A DNA stretch of 64,000 nucleotides from Atrina japonica (Eukaryota > Mollusca > Bivalvia > Pterioida > Pinnidae), in assembly GCA_030159075.1 (NCBI GenBank), contig BROG01000645.1, positions 332,501-396,500 of the forward strand, read 5' to 3'. Under the pieces are notes generated by a model, which made no database searches, was not told where the DNA came from, and worked only from the letters and a program-made list of their open reading frames with translations. How positions within the stretch are numbered: the stretch's first letter is position 1; the number at the start of each line of letters is the position of its first letter. Of this stretch, positions 22,925 to 34,575 are shown in pieces. The translations under genes and the position numbers were made by a program.

Positions 22925-23290
22925 ATGTATACCTATTTCATATTTTGTATCTGCATCATTTGTACGTAAAAACTATCTTCATCCATATACGAGTCATCAG
23001 TTATCATTTTCAAAATTACAAAAGCTGTGTGTGTGTTTTTTTTCAAAATTTAATTTTCCTTTTTTTACTACTTAGATTGATATACACTGGCAAAAACATT
23101 CTTAAATTCCTATATATTTTGTGAAATTTGCTTGAGAAACCCATGTTTGGCACTTTGATTAACTCAACCTTACTATTTGTATATGCATACCACACTGAAC
23201 CTGAACTTATTTTCACAAAATTTATAGGAATATATGTTTTTTATGCCTGGAATAATGTTTTTGGTAAGCACAGCTAATGCCTTTCAGCAT
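22925..23290. mobile_element. Dispersed inverted-repeat element fragment
   Basis: Shares TTTGTACGTAAAAACTATCT and ATACGAGTCATCAGTTATCA with 16.24-16.31 kb, plus the TTCCTATATATTTTGTGAAA core. Ends near 23280 in AGCACAGCTAATGCC. Confidence 0.7.
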
Positions 23291-23785
23291 TTAGTAGAAG
23301 AGGACAAAGTTCATCCAGTGTTAGGAAATATACATAGGAAAAAAAGTCCATACGAAAAGGAACGTTATGAAGAAATTATAAAGAAAAATTGGGGAAAGTA
23401 AAATAAGTAGATGAGAAGACAGATTCCAGTAAATAGAATAGGCCATCTTCACTTCACTTAGCTTTGGTTGTATAACACGGGGCAGCAAAATGATATAGAT
23501 TCCCGCAAAATAATATTATATAGATTCCCGCAAAATGATGTCGAGTGACTCTTGGTCACTATGACAATCTTGTCAAGTTGTTTTTACAAATGACACCTCT
23601 CCTGACTGCGAATTTTAAATACATTTCTAGATCCCTTGAGAATAACTTACCATACCAGATTTTATAGAAAAAATGGTAATTTACATTAATATTTTTCATT
23701 TTGTCTTCCAAATTTGTATGGCCATGGCTACATGAGAAGGGTCCATTGGATTTTCCTTGCACACTGGACCATTAATTAACCCATA

Positions 23786-23865
23786 GCCCTACACCCATAA
23801 ATATACAGTACATTTGGACTGGTCTTAAGTCATTGATTTACAGAAGAGTCCATTGAATTTAGACC
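23786..23865. repeat. Partial copy of the CAYCCC hairpin repeat
   Basis: Contains ACATTTGGACTGGTCTTAAG and GATTTACAGAAGAGTCCATT; the right terminal inverted part is lost. Confidence 0.65.
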
Positions 23866-24059
23866 TTCTAGAAGCAAGATTCTTTTAGTCTTTATAGGGA
23901 AATAGACACGTGCATGGTGTCATGGACAAATTACATATATTTGAAATTGTTCGACTTATATTGTAGAAATTTAAACAAATTGTGACTGGTTTCATTTAAG
24001 CTGTTTTCAATCAATATTCCCCAGTTCACACAATTACATTTAACTTGTGTCAGATGAAT

Positions 24060-24335
24060 GAGCTGGCCTGGCTCAGTCGGTAGCATGCTCGACTCTTGAT
24101 CGTGAGGTTGTGAGTTCGAGTCCAGTCGGCGGCAGGTTGGTTTCCTGTCCTTCAGATGAGACAGTAAAAATGGAGGTCCTGTGTCACAGTAGGTGTCGGC
24201 ACGTTAAAGAACCCTCACTGCTTAATGGCTGTAAGTGCCGAGTATAGGCCAGAATTTGAAGTCATTCACTGGCATTTGGTGACGTTTCCGTATTCTTGAG
24301 TGGGACGTTAAACAACAATTAACAAACAAACATGT
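24060..24335 (+). mobile_element. tRNA-derived SINE (family 2)
   Basis: Head GGCTCAGTCGGTAGCATGCT and B-box GAGTTCGAGTCC resemble a tRNA promoter. The body contains TTCCTGTCCTTCAGATGAGA, ACGTTAAAGAACCCTCACTG and a tail GAGTGGGACGTTAAACAACA followed by AAAC repeats. Other copies: 35478 (minus), 49187 and 53117. Confidence 0.88.
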
Positions 24336-25359
24336 CGGATGAATAGAATCTAGTTTCAGATTAAACAAATATCACTCGTTTGTGGGATGAATCAATAAGT
24401 AAGGCCCAACTGAGCTGTCAGCCTTGGTTGGGATATTGATCCGCCCCTCCATCAAATGATATTTTTTCTATATGGAACACAAAATCTGGTGCTTGATTAT
24501 TTTTTAGCGCATCTAGAGAGCTTAAAATCGTGTTTACGTACATTTTAATCCATTTAGTAGTCGCATCACTCACCATTTGTTCACTTGCCACAATATATCT
24601 AGAGAAATGTAAATCAATATACACATATAATTATGTTTATAATATTTCCTTTTAAACAAAATTTGTAAGATGTATGTGAAACTGGTAATGAATCTCAAAT
24701 TCAAACACCATTTTAACGCGATGATCTCCTTGATCTGCCATGTTTACAAACAATGCAGACGATGCGTGGATCAGCACTTCTCGATAAAATATTACAGCAC
24801 TGCTTAAATCTAGATTACCCCAGTTGCGAGACTATAATTTTAATCTTGCTTTGTTACATCACTACACAATTTTCAATAATATTTGTTTTCAGGGTGATGC
24901 TAAATGAAGAACTCTAAAGAACTCTTGATTTTTGGGAGGTTTAGTGGGTATTGTTAAGTTGTATTTACTTAAAATCAATTAACTAAATACAAATAACGCC
25001 CATATGCTTTCATATAGACAAAAAAAAAACTTGCATTTTATAGATTTATGATAGAAATAATATAAATTACGCTATTTATAGGCGCATTTTCCCGTTGCGT
25101 TTTCTTTGTTTTGATCAAATTCTCGTTCCGAATTATTATCTAATTATAAATTTTTGTTGAATTGATTCTTTTTTTTCAAATTCGATTTCTATTTATTCCA
25201 ATCGTTTTTACACCGAGTCGTCATTTCCAGATGGCGTCTGCTACCGTGATTCTAGAGGATTGTAAATATAATAATCCTCTATAATATGATTGTTTTACAC
25301 ATTACTCCCGTAAAATTTGTAATATTTGGATTGTCTGTGATTTAAATATTACATTTCTG

Positions 25360-25630
25360 CTATTTTTGCATGGATAAAATCACAAATATTGAAAATAAAG
25401 CTAGAGTTCTTTTGGATTCTTTAGAGATCTTCATTTAGGGTCGCCGTTTGTTTTGATTATGGAGCAGACTAATTACAATTTGGTCTGCTATTTTTGCATA
25501 GACAAAACACGAATTGTGAAAATAAGATATATAATATATATACCATTTTTTGGGGTTCATTAGAAATCTTCATTTAGGATCGCTGTTTGTTTTTTATGCT
25601 GGAGCAGACCAAGGACAATGCGGTGTCTGC
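25360..25630. repeat. Tandem duplication, period about 128 bp
   Basis: CTATTTTTGCATGGATAAAA at 25360 recurs as CTATTTTTGCATAGACAAAA at 25488. Both are followed by TTCATTTAGG-TCGC-GTTTGT and GGAGCAGAC. The copies are diverged by substitutions and an AT insertion. Confidence 0.75.
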
Positions 25631-25872
25631 AATCTTGAAATTGATTTCTTATGTTCAAAGAGACAGGACTTAAAATCCACAGCGATTATTGGACATGAAG
25701 ATTACTATAACTTTGAACACACAAAGTCCTGAATTATATAGATCTATTCCCTTTCGTAATTTTGGATAAAACTGATTCATGAAAGACAGTCCGCTTCTAC
25801 TTCTTGGTTTTAAAAATGAGTTGCATCCATTTACCGTTCGATAAACTTCAAGATCGACGGACTTTTATTGAT

Positions 25873-25965
25873 TAACCCATTCACCCCGAAAGACACATTT
25901 GGTTTGGTCTAAGTTATTGATTTGTAGAAGAATCCATTGTTTTTCAGGGGTGGATGAGTTAAGGT
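25873..25965. repeat. Short CAYCCC...TTCAGGG hairpin-type repeat
   Basis: TTAACCCATTCACCCCGAAA at the left and TTTCAGGGGTGGATGAGTTA at the right, with the shared interior ACATTTGG ... GATTTGTAGAAGAATCCATT. Confidence 0.8.
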
Positions 25966-26089
25966 GTTTCTATAGATCTCCAACGCAACATATCAGAAAA
26001 CCGGAGCATCGAAAGATGTTATGACTATTTTTTGTCCACCACAACACACTTATAAATGATGATTGTATATTGGGGTTAAAAAATGATCA

Positions 26090-26700
26090 TATAAAATCTC
26101 AGATACCAAAGTATAAATCTTTAGGATGTCCAGGATATAGATACAAATCTGGTAAAATGGACAAACACGGACCTCTGGAAACCAAGAGGTGGGATCAGGT
26201 GCCATGTCGACAGGTGAGTCAAGTCAAATCAAAACAATTGGTACAGACGTCTCCACAACCGCCAACGAAAGGGCAACTCAACATTTCACTTGGTGAAACC
26301 GTAATCGCAAACAAGACCGTGAAATTTGCGGAACGTTGACATCAAACGTGGTTTTCGATATCTCTATGTCAATAATTTGTCAGTGAGTAGTTTACATCTG
26401 TATATGAAATGTTCATATGTTAAATACGCCCTGGCATATCGGATCATTTGTGAAATTTAAACTCCATATGCGGATGACTGTGGGATATTACTACTTAAAT
26501 GTAGAAAATTTAGGGTGGGACACCCGAAATCGTCGCGTTTGTCGTATAGTTTAGTTGCCAGTTTCCCGTATGTATCTATAGTAAGTAGAATGTCTAGGTA
26601 TGAAGCGTGTATTCTTGATTCTGTTATATCTCTAATTTCTAGCTCGCTGGGATATATCGTATTGACATATGTATGAATTAATCTCAAATGAGTTGTATGA
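26090..26700 (-). pseudogene. Penelope-like retroelement, 5'-truncated and broken (copy C)
   Basis: On the minus strand the reading frame includes YPSELEI, ASYLDILL and KLATKLYDKRDDFG, matching the C-terminal part of the reverse transcriptase region of copies A and B. The non-coding 3' end then follows (reverse complement of CAGATACCAAAGTATAAATC at the low-coordinate end). No fingers/palm catalytic region remains and frames are broken between the protein part and the 3' tail. A dead insertion. Confidence 0.8.
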
Positions 26701-26744
26701 GTGGACAGGGGCATTTCAAACATTTAATAGACTTTCAAGATCGC

Positions 26745-28017
26745 CGAAATCGGATTTTCACTGGTCGAATAGGATACACGTATGAGGTCACTCATACGTG
26801 ACCCTTAATTAGGTTTCATGGTCGAGGTCACCAAAACTCAGTACCCAAACTCAACTAACCTTTCATGATTTTAGGTAAAACACGCAAAAATTATTCTGTA
26901 ACTGGAAATGTCTGTATATTGACTACAATGATCAAAATCAAGGCTCATTTGAAGAAAACATCAGAAATATTAAAGCATTGTGTAAGTACATACTCAACGT
27001 ATTTATTCAATTTTCACAGGAAATGTGACGCAAAACAATTATATGAGAATGATGAAAAATAGTAATATTTTTCTTATCACTCAAAACCAAAAGTTTTACA
27101 AACTATTTTATGGTCAGTATTATGAAATAAAAGTTGAACTTGAACATTGATTAAATTTGCTGACTTCGGGCCCAGATCTATGTTAGTATCTGAGACAAAT
27201 GCTGTAACCGACGTTTCGATATATTAACTATCTTGAATGACGTCAGTTTTGTTTTGAACATTATCATTCGCAAGATAAGCATATGAAATACGTTATAAAT
27301 AGGCGATGTTTATCAATGGAATAAATGCATTCGAAAAAAAGAAAATTCCATTTGCCAAAACGTCGAATTTTGGCTTTATATCGTCTTCATCTCCTTGGAA
27401 ACAACGGCATGCAAAATGAAGATATCAAAGCGAACCATCATTTTTTTTAAGTTTAAACGTTTCTATAGTAAGCGAAAGGATCACATTTCCGTTTATACCA
27501 CACAGTCACATATTGTTTATAAAAGATCTCAGATACCAATTCTACACTCGATGTTTCATTTGTCTCGAGTCTGCTCCGTGTTACACGAGTCGTGTAATCG
27601 AATGCACTCTGAATGTCTAAAAAAAAGTAATCAATTTCTCCCCATGTATACAGGTATTGCACATTTTGGATTTTGAGTGATCAACCATTTATATCACATG
27701 TCGTTATTGTAATCAATGATATTTCTGGGTAAAGTGCGATATGACGTCATGGTAAGTGTATTCGTCGGTACTGATAAATCACACGACAACAGACTTGTGT
27801 TATTGAGCTATCGTAAGTATATATTTGACATCCGAGGAAAATATAAAATTTCACACTGATCTTCCGGGATACCTCTAATTTTCTTTTTTAGATAAATACA
27901 CTTCACTATATGCATTGTTCACGAAAACATATGTTTGGAGTCACCCATTAATGGCGAGGCAGTGTCAATTTTAGGAAACAGACTAGGTATTCGACGAAGT
28001 TATATAAACAAGAAATA
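26745..28017. other. No recognised gene
   Basis: AT-rich DNA upstream of the MCT relic. Several short open frames but none with a recognisable domain, and no repeats beyond low-complexity runs. A segment with ACTTTCAAGATC and CACTCATACGTGACC (26726-26812) has a weak counterpart at 48420-48505. Confidence 0.5.
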
Positions 28018-28057
28018 ATGACAACTGACAAAGGTTGGGCATGGGTTGTTTTGGTGG
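28018..28057 (+). pseudogene. MCT relic, first exon
   Basis: ATGACAACTGACAAAGG... carries the MCT signature DxGWAW just before the first membrane segment. Compared with 33670-33709 and 51765-51804 the GGGTGG before the donor is GGTGG, a one-base deletion. Confidence 0.75.
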
Positions 28058-29660
28058 TAATTAAGCTAAAATAAAGTTAACAATTGAAATCAATTATTAT
28101 ACAATTTATTCGAGCATGATTAACAGAACGGAATAATTTCCCTGGGCATAATTATTGTCTGAAATGCAGTTTCACGTGTTTTCAACTTTTCCCCATTTTT
28201 ATCTATATTTGCGGTGGTATTTCACTCATGACACAATATTAGCTATGAAAAATAAAACAAGATCGTATAAATACACACACGTATCAGATTACTTTATTAG
28301 TTATGGTTGTAACGACATAGAATAGATCAGGTTATATAGTTATAAATTAATGAATATCTCAAAGTTTACGAATTATCTGTCAGCTAGAAAACTTGATTCT
28401 TAAGAAATATTTACTTTAAACCCTGCTTTAGCGACCACTTGTGTATAACGACCACCTAGTCATAAAGACCATAATTTTTGCTGCTCCAATAGTACCATTT
28501 GTGTACAAATCAACCTCTATAAAAAGACCACATCCCCATTAAGATTGCTTTTGGCGTGTCCCATATGGGGTCTTTGTACTGTTTAGTTGTTTAATTTCAC
28601 GGGAAGAAAATTTCGCGTTTTCTGAAAGGGTCTTATTCACGCATATTTAATTTCGCGCAACATCATTATCAAAACAGATTTTTTTAAAAAATTGATGGTT
28701 AATTATTGTCTTTCTGATACTTCATAAGTATTCTTATTCACGGGTATTTAATTTTGCGGTGTTTCCTTCGACAGCGAATATAGCGAAATAAAATACCCCG
28801 CGAATAAAAGCAACTATACAGTAATACAAGTTTCAATGTACATGAATCAAGATTTTTAGCTAAATGGATCAGTACAAATCAATTTAAATTACTTACAGTT
28901 ACTTCAAATGATTTCTATTACTTCGCGTTGTGTTTTGACTTAAATCAAGTATAGGTTTCTCATTTATAAATTACTGTCAATAAAATAAGCTGTGCCGGTT
29001 AATAATCACAAAACAATTTCACAGTTCTGTAAAATAAAGTGTTTCTCATTCTAGTCTTGCGACAAGAACAGCTGGAAACACTGTGTATCAGCTTATAAGG
29101 GTGCGTCCAAGACACACATCACTGTCAAACGGGTATCACGAATCTAATGCTGCAATATATTAAGATATTCAGGGGTGAAAGGGTCAAAACAATCATAAGG
29201 AACAAACACTATACTTCCTTTGAGGAAACACTGGTCAAAATTGGTCAATGATACTCACGAACTTTAATGTTTTTCCGGGTACCTTCCGTGTATTTTTTTT
29301 ACCGTGTATATGATGCCATCGGAAAATGTAATTGTAAATAAACCGTACAGGTATATATCTCAGGTGATGATCACTGATTGAATTTGCTTTATTAAAAAAA
29401 ATGGATGTCTACTCTGTTACACACAAGAAAGGTGATCAATTACATTGAAATGTAATTGATTACACGGCAAACACTTAAAAGCTAAAACAAAATGATCGTT
29501 TCCCAAAACACTATCGAACAGGTCATTCAATATTTTAGTTTGTGGTACAAGGTCATTATAATATTTGCAACATAAAATTTGCTAAATCTTTGCTTTGCAT
29601 CTCCCCTGATTTCTTTGCATCTTTGTAAAGCAGTCTCGTTTGCTGAACAAGCACTAACAG

Positions 29661-29862
29661 AATCAATGATTTGGGAGATAAACGCTATATTCATATAGGC
29701 GATAGAAAGCCATCAATGATTTGGGAGATAAACGCTATATTCATATAGGCGATAGAAAGCTATCAATGATTTGGGAGATAAACGCTATATTCATATAGGC
29801 GATAGAAAGCTATCAATGATTTGGGAGATAAACACTATATTCATATAGGCGATAGAAAGCTG
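29661..29862. repeat. 50-bp tandem repeat, 4 copies
   Basis: Four near-identical units, each containing ATCAATGATTTGGGAGATAA and TATATTCATATAGGCGATAG, at 29661, 29711, 29761 and 29811. A degenerate fifth copy runs to about 29940. Confidence 0.95.
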
Positions 29863-30002
29863 TCACTTCAGAAATGTAGACAGTTGAGATAAAACACTAT
29901 ATATCTTTATAAATATATGGCGATATCAAGAAAGCTGTGTACTATCATGTATGTAATGTATGACAGTATTGTACCAAATGAAAGTGTGTGTGAGTGTATG
30001 TT

Positions 30003-30371
30003 GAAAATGTATGTATGTATGTATTGTTTTATATATTTATAAATGTATTATGTAAATGAATGTATGTATGTATTATGTATGTATGTATTTGACGGTTTAA
30101 TCAAGATTTATATGTATGTATGTATGTATGTTTATGTATGTATGTATGTATGTATGTATGTATGTATATATGTATGCATGTATGTATGTATGCATGTATG
30201 TGTGTGAGTGTATGTATGTATGTATGTATGTATGTATGTATGTATGTGTATGTATGTATGTATGTATGTATGTATGTATGCATGTAGAGTATATGTGTAT
30301 GTATGTATGTGTATATATGTATGTATGTATGTATGTTTGTATGTATGAATGTATGTATGTATGTATGTATG

Positions 30372-30402
<31 letters not shown>

Positions 30403-30950
30403 GTATGTATGTATGTATGTATGTATGTATGTGTGTATGCATGTATGTATGTATTTATGTATGTATGTATGTATGTATGTATGTATTTATGTATGTAAGT
30501 ATGTATGTATGTATGTATGAATGTATGTAGAGTGTATGTGTGTGTGTATGTATGTATGTATATATATTGTGTGTGAGAGTGTAGTGTATGTATGTATGTG
30601 TGAATGTATGTATGTATTCATGAATGTATGTTGGTATATGTATGTATGTATGTATGTGTGTGTGTATGTATGTATGTATGTATGTATTTATATGTATGTA
30701 TATAGTATGTATGTTGTGTGAGTGTATGTATGTATGTATATTTGTGTATGTATATGTGTATGTATGTATGTATGTATGTATGTATGTATGTATGTATGTA
30801 TGTATGTATGTATGTATATATGTATGTATGTGTATGTGTGTGAGTGTATGTATGTATGTATGTATGTATGTATGTATGTATGTATGTATGTACTTATGTG
30901 TATGTATGTATGTATGTATGTATGTATGTGTTTGTATGTATGTATGTGTG

Positions 30951-30982
<32 letters not shown>

Positions 30983-31160
30983 TGTATGTATGTATGTATG
31001 TATGTATGTATGAATGTATGTATGTATGTATGTATGTATGTATGTATGTATGTATGTATGTATGTATGTATGTATGTATGTATGTATGTATGTATGTATG
31101 GATGGATGGATGGATGGATGGATGGATGGATGGATGGATGGATGTATGTATGTATGTATG

Positions 31161-31191
<31 letters not shown>

Positions 31192-31192
31192 T
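30003..31192. repeat. (TATG)n tetranucleotide satellite, about 1.2 kb
   Basis: Almost continuous TATG with scattered variants. Long artificial frames of Met-Tyr-Val-Cys on one strand and His-Thr-Tyr-Ile on the other arise from the repeat; none is a gene. It fills the gap in the MCT relic. Confidence 0.98.
31099..31144. repeat. (TGGA)n block inside the TATG array
   Basis: About 11 copies of TGGA in a clean block within (TATG)n, suggesting one variant unit was amplified. Confidence 0.95.
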
Positions 31193-31269
31193 ATGTATGG
31201 CTCGGATGTCTGTCTGTATTTATGTATTTCTGAAGCTTGCAATCACGGTTTTATGTTCACCCAATACAG

Positions 31270-31403
31270 GACTTATTCATGACGTAAGCGGCGATAACGT
31301 CATCGGACTTCACGTTGTCGGGGCTTGTGGACTATTTACTACTAGTTTGTTGTACTTCCAGAAGAAAAAGACGACCGACGAGGAAACAGGAATAAAACAT
31401 TGA
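31270..31403 (+). pseudogene. MCT relic, last exon
   Basis: Acceptor CCAATACAG, then the last membrane segment, GDNVIGLHVVGACGLFTTSL, and a charged tail KKKTTDEETGIKH ending in TGA. It aligns with 40196-40338 and 58815-58975. The open frame suggests either recent loss of the rest or continued use with unseen exons. Confidence 0.75.
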
Positions 31404-31984
31404 CATTTAAGAAAAAAAATCTTCACATTTATCATTTAATTTTGTAAATTATTAGTTATTAAATCATACGTAAGTTGCGAAAGTAAAAAGTAAACCTTTT
31501 ACGTGTTTTCCCGTTGTCCGTTTAGTTTCGTCGGAATAGTTTGTACTAAGACCACGTGACCACAGGGAGTCGGGCAATATCACTTTTGGTCTCGGAATAT
31601 TTAAATTGACGATATTCAGTGACATTTTATTTCTGTTCATCTTCCAGGAATACAGTGTAGATGAATGTTCTGTCTCTTAAAGATGAAAGGACTGTAACAT
31701 CGGTTTTCTGCAGTCTGCTTTTCAAATCAGGCACCTAGCACTGCGTGAGATCCATACTCTAAATCATATTTACGACAAACTGATTTATTAGAAATGGTCC
31801 AGCCAGCATTTTGACGTGAGATCGACGATGGTTTTGGTCTGTCTGTTTTAAAATACGATTACCATCACATAATTACTAGAAATTTAATATTGGTATAATC
31901 CGTTAAAGCGATATAAGATGTCGTCGATGCCAACTTTTACATTCACATTTTATGTAATATTTTACCTCATATATATACCAAAGT

Positions 31985-33182
31985 ACGATGGCTGGTTAGG
32001 GACGTATAATTTTTTTAAAAATCTCATAACTAGATAGCATTTCGTTCTAACGAGATAATTAAGTCGTTTTAACGAGAAAATTAAGTCATGATAACGAAAT
32101 AACAATATCGTTATAACGTTTTGACGTGAAAATTATCTCGTTATAACGTTTTGACGTGAAAATTATCTCGTTATAACGAGATAATTTAGTCGTGTGAAGC
32201 AGAGAAACAGTGAAAGTGATACATGTAATTGCATTTTAGACCTCAAAGTCGTGGATAACAAAACGAACGGAGGCCAAGAATACAAGTCAACTTGTTAGAA
32301 AACAATAACCAGATTTATCAAATAAATACATATTTGTATCTGCATCTTGTTTTGTATATGTGAAGAAGTGATATTAAAGTGTTTGAGGCTTTATTTCTAT
32401 TTTAATTACTGCGAACTCATTTTCGAGTTAATGATATTGTATGACATGGTCTGTTCATAGAATGAAAGATAAAATTTAAAATATTGAATGATAACGATGG
32501 TTTACGATGTTACTGATTATAGTACAGGCGCGCACTCTAACCACAAGATCTCTTTAATTCTTGATGTTTTTCTTCAAATTTTTAACTGCTGTGTACTCTA
32601 GTGTGTAGTTGTTAAGAATATTATTGACGTGGTAGTGATACGTGTTTGTTATTATTGCATATCAATGTTTTAGCACACCAGGCTGCATATTTTCCGGGCA
32701 TGTGTTCCAGGGCAGAGCATATCGAAACCAAAATAAAATATTCTGTACCGAAATTATACACTAAAATCACGAAAAATATAGAGCCTGGCTAAAATGCACT
32801 TCTAAAACCCAACATACACAAATTCAGACAGTGACACAAGCCGTTAGTACATTGCATAACATAAGAATAACGAGATACATGTAACTGATTTGCTTTAATG
32901 AGTTAGTTCTCCCGCTTCCATAGCTGTATTATCTCGTGATAACAAAATAGTTATCTCGTTATCACGAGATAGTTTTCTCTTTATAACGACTGAATTATCT
33001 TGTGATAACGAGATCGTTTTCTCCCAATAGCGACTTAATTACCTCGTTATAACGAGAAAATTATCCCGTTATCACTAGATACTTATTTCGTTATAACGAC
33101 TCAATTATCTCGCTATAACGAGATAGTTTTCTCGAGATAACGAGGTATAATAAAATAATTTGGGTCCTAAACCAGCCATCGT
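31985..33182. mobile_element. Foldback element with palindrome-rich ends
   Basis: Terminal inverted repeats ACGATGGCTGGTTAGGGAC (left) and GTCCTAAACCAGCCATCGT (right). ACCAAAG lies on both outer sides (31977-31983 and 33183-33189), a 7- or imperfect 8-bp target duplication. Inside each end is a run of CTCGTTATAACGAGATAA-like palindromes (about 32040-32200 and 32925-33150). The centre has no recognisable coding region. An 8-bp duplication would suggest a hAT-type mobiliser, but no transposase is here to prove it. Confidence 0.8.
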
Positions 33183-33669
33183 ACCAAAGAGGCCGCCTGG
33201 TGTATAGAATAACAAATGCTTTCGTACAATTGCAACAATCATACTAAACGTAACCCATTATTATCGTTTGTTTAGAGTCCGTCATGACTCTGAACATTGT
33301 AAATTAACTTTCGGTAAATTTTACGAAGCTTAAGATGCAATGGGGGAAAATCCTCACTATGACAGCTTATATTTTTTAATATCAATATTTTCCTGAACGA
33401 CTAAGTGTAATTATAACACATTTACCAACTTTTCTTCACAGACCAGTACTACAACCTGTTCAAGATAAGCTTTATCTAGATCTGTATGTACAACTACGTG
33501 TAAAATTTGTAATTTACAGTAATGGATACCGCTGAAAAGAAATGCAATACGCTAAAATAAATTTGGATATTTTACAACAACCTTCGTAATGATTAACAAG
33601 TATTGACATTGTTCTGTGTTACAGCAGCTTGTTCATCATTCTTTAATTGATACAGTTGTCAAAAGAAAC

Positions 33670-33709
33670 ATGGAAACCGATCGTGGTTGGGCGTGGGTGG
33701 TAATGGGTG
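33670..33709 (+). CDS. MCT copy 2, exon 1
   Basis: METDRGWAWVVMG plus one base, donor GTAAGT. The acidic-x-GWAW motif is the MCT N-terminal signature. TTATG-free context upstream with AAAC before ATG. Confidence 0.88.
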
Positions 33710-34517
33710 GTAAGTCTTTAAACATCATTCACTTTTTAACTGAGGCCCGTGGTTAGAACATCTCATGTCTCTCCCCCCCGGTCAGTGTAGGTTCAAAACA
33801 AAATAATCAAAACTTTGATAATTCAGCACGTATATGATATATAGCCTCGGTCAATATCATGCTTCTTTGGCACTGATTGCACCATTTAAAATTCTTTCAA
33901 AACTTTAGTCACCTTTTTACAGTGTTTATTGCTAGACGGATTTTGGTTAAGATTTATTATTTTATTAATTTGCCTTGTATGATACCACTTTCTTTTTGAA
34001 AAATCTATTTCAAATTGGAGCTCAACTGATGAAGTCTAATTGACAGAAACGATCGTCTAGAGCATTATAACTTTGGTATTATGTTTATAATATTTGTAAC
34101 CACTATGTCGTTGCCACTGCTGGTGGACCGTTTGAGTTCCTGATGGTTTACATAGACCTAGTACCTGGTATTTCGGTACCAGCTGATAATTTTATACTAA
34201 AGTAATATTTGGCACCGATAGCACCATTTCAAAATCTAAATTCTTTTAAAACTAAGATAGTCACCTTTTTATAGTGGTTATTCTTAGACGGATTTTGGCT
34301 ATACGTTTAGATTTTTATTTGGCCTTGTATGATACCACTTTCATTTTGGAAAATCTATATCAAATTGGAGCTCAACTGGTGACGTCTAATTGACAGAAAC
34401 GATCGTCTTGAGGATTATAACTTTGATATTATGTTTATAATATTTTGGACTGATAAATCATTATGTCACCATCAACCAAAGTCAATAATTGTATATCATA
34501 TGTTTGTATAGATGTAG

Positions 34518-34575
<58 letters not shown>

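Larger units (their letters stand above)
28018..31403 (+). pseudogene. Relic of a monocarboxylate-transporter-like (SLC16/MFS) gene
   Basis: Only the two ends of the five-exon layout seen in the two intact copies downstream are present. The first exon (28018-28057) reads MTTDKGWAWVVLV, equivalent to METDRGWAWVVMG. It lacks one base next to the donor, so the junction is phase 0 instead of phase 1, and the donor is GTAATT. The last exon (31270-31403) reads LIHDVSGDNVIGLHVVGACG to a stop and is intact. Nothing resembling exons 2-4 (over 1.3 kb of coding in the other copies) lies between; that interval is repeats and (TATG)n. Either an internally deleted pseudogene, or an assembly collapse at the satellite has removed the middle. 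Confidence 0.75.

Noticed and set aside
24060..24160. Free-standing tRNA gene
   Set aside because: The tRNA-like head lacks a complete cloverleaf and is followed by a repeated SINE body seen at several loci.
27395..27676. 93-codon open frame upstream of the MCT relic
   Set aside because: No domain or membrane pattern linking it to the transporters; composition like the surrounding AT-rich DNA.
30101..31403. Several long overlapping frames of Met-Tyr-Val-Cys or His-Thr-Tyr-Ile repeats
   Set aside because: They are translations of the (TATG)n satellite in different frames and strands.
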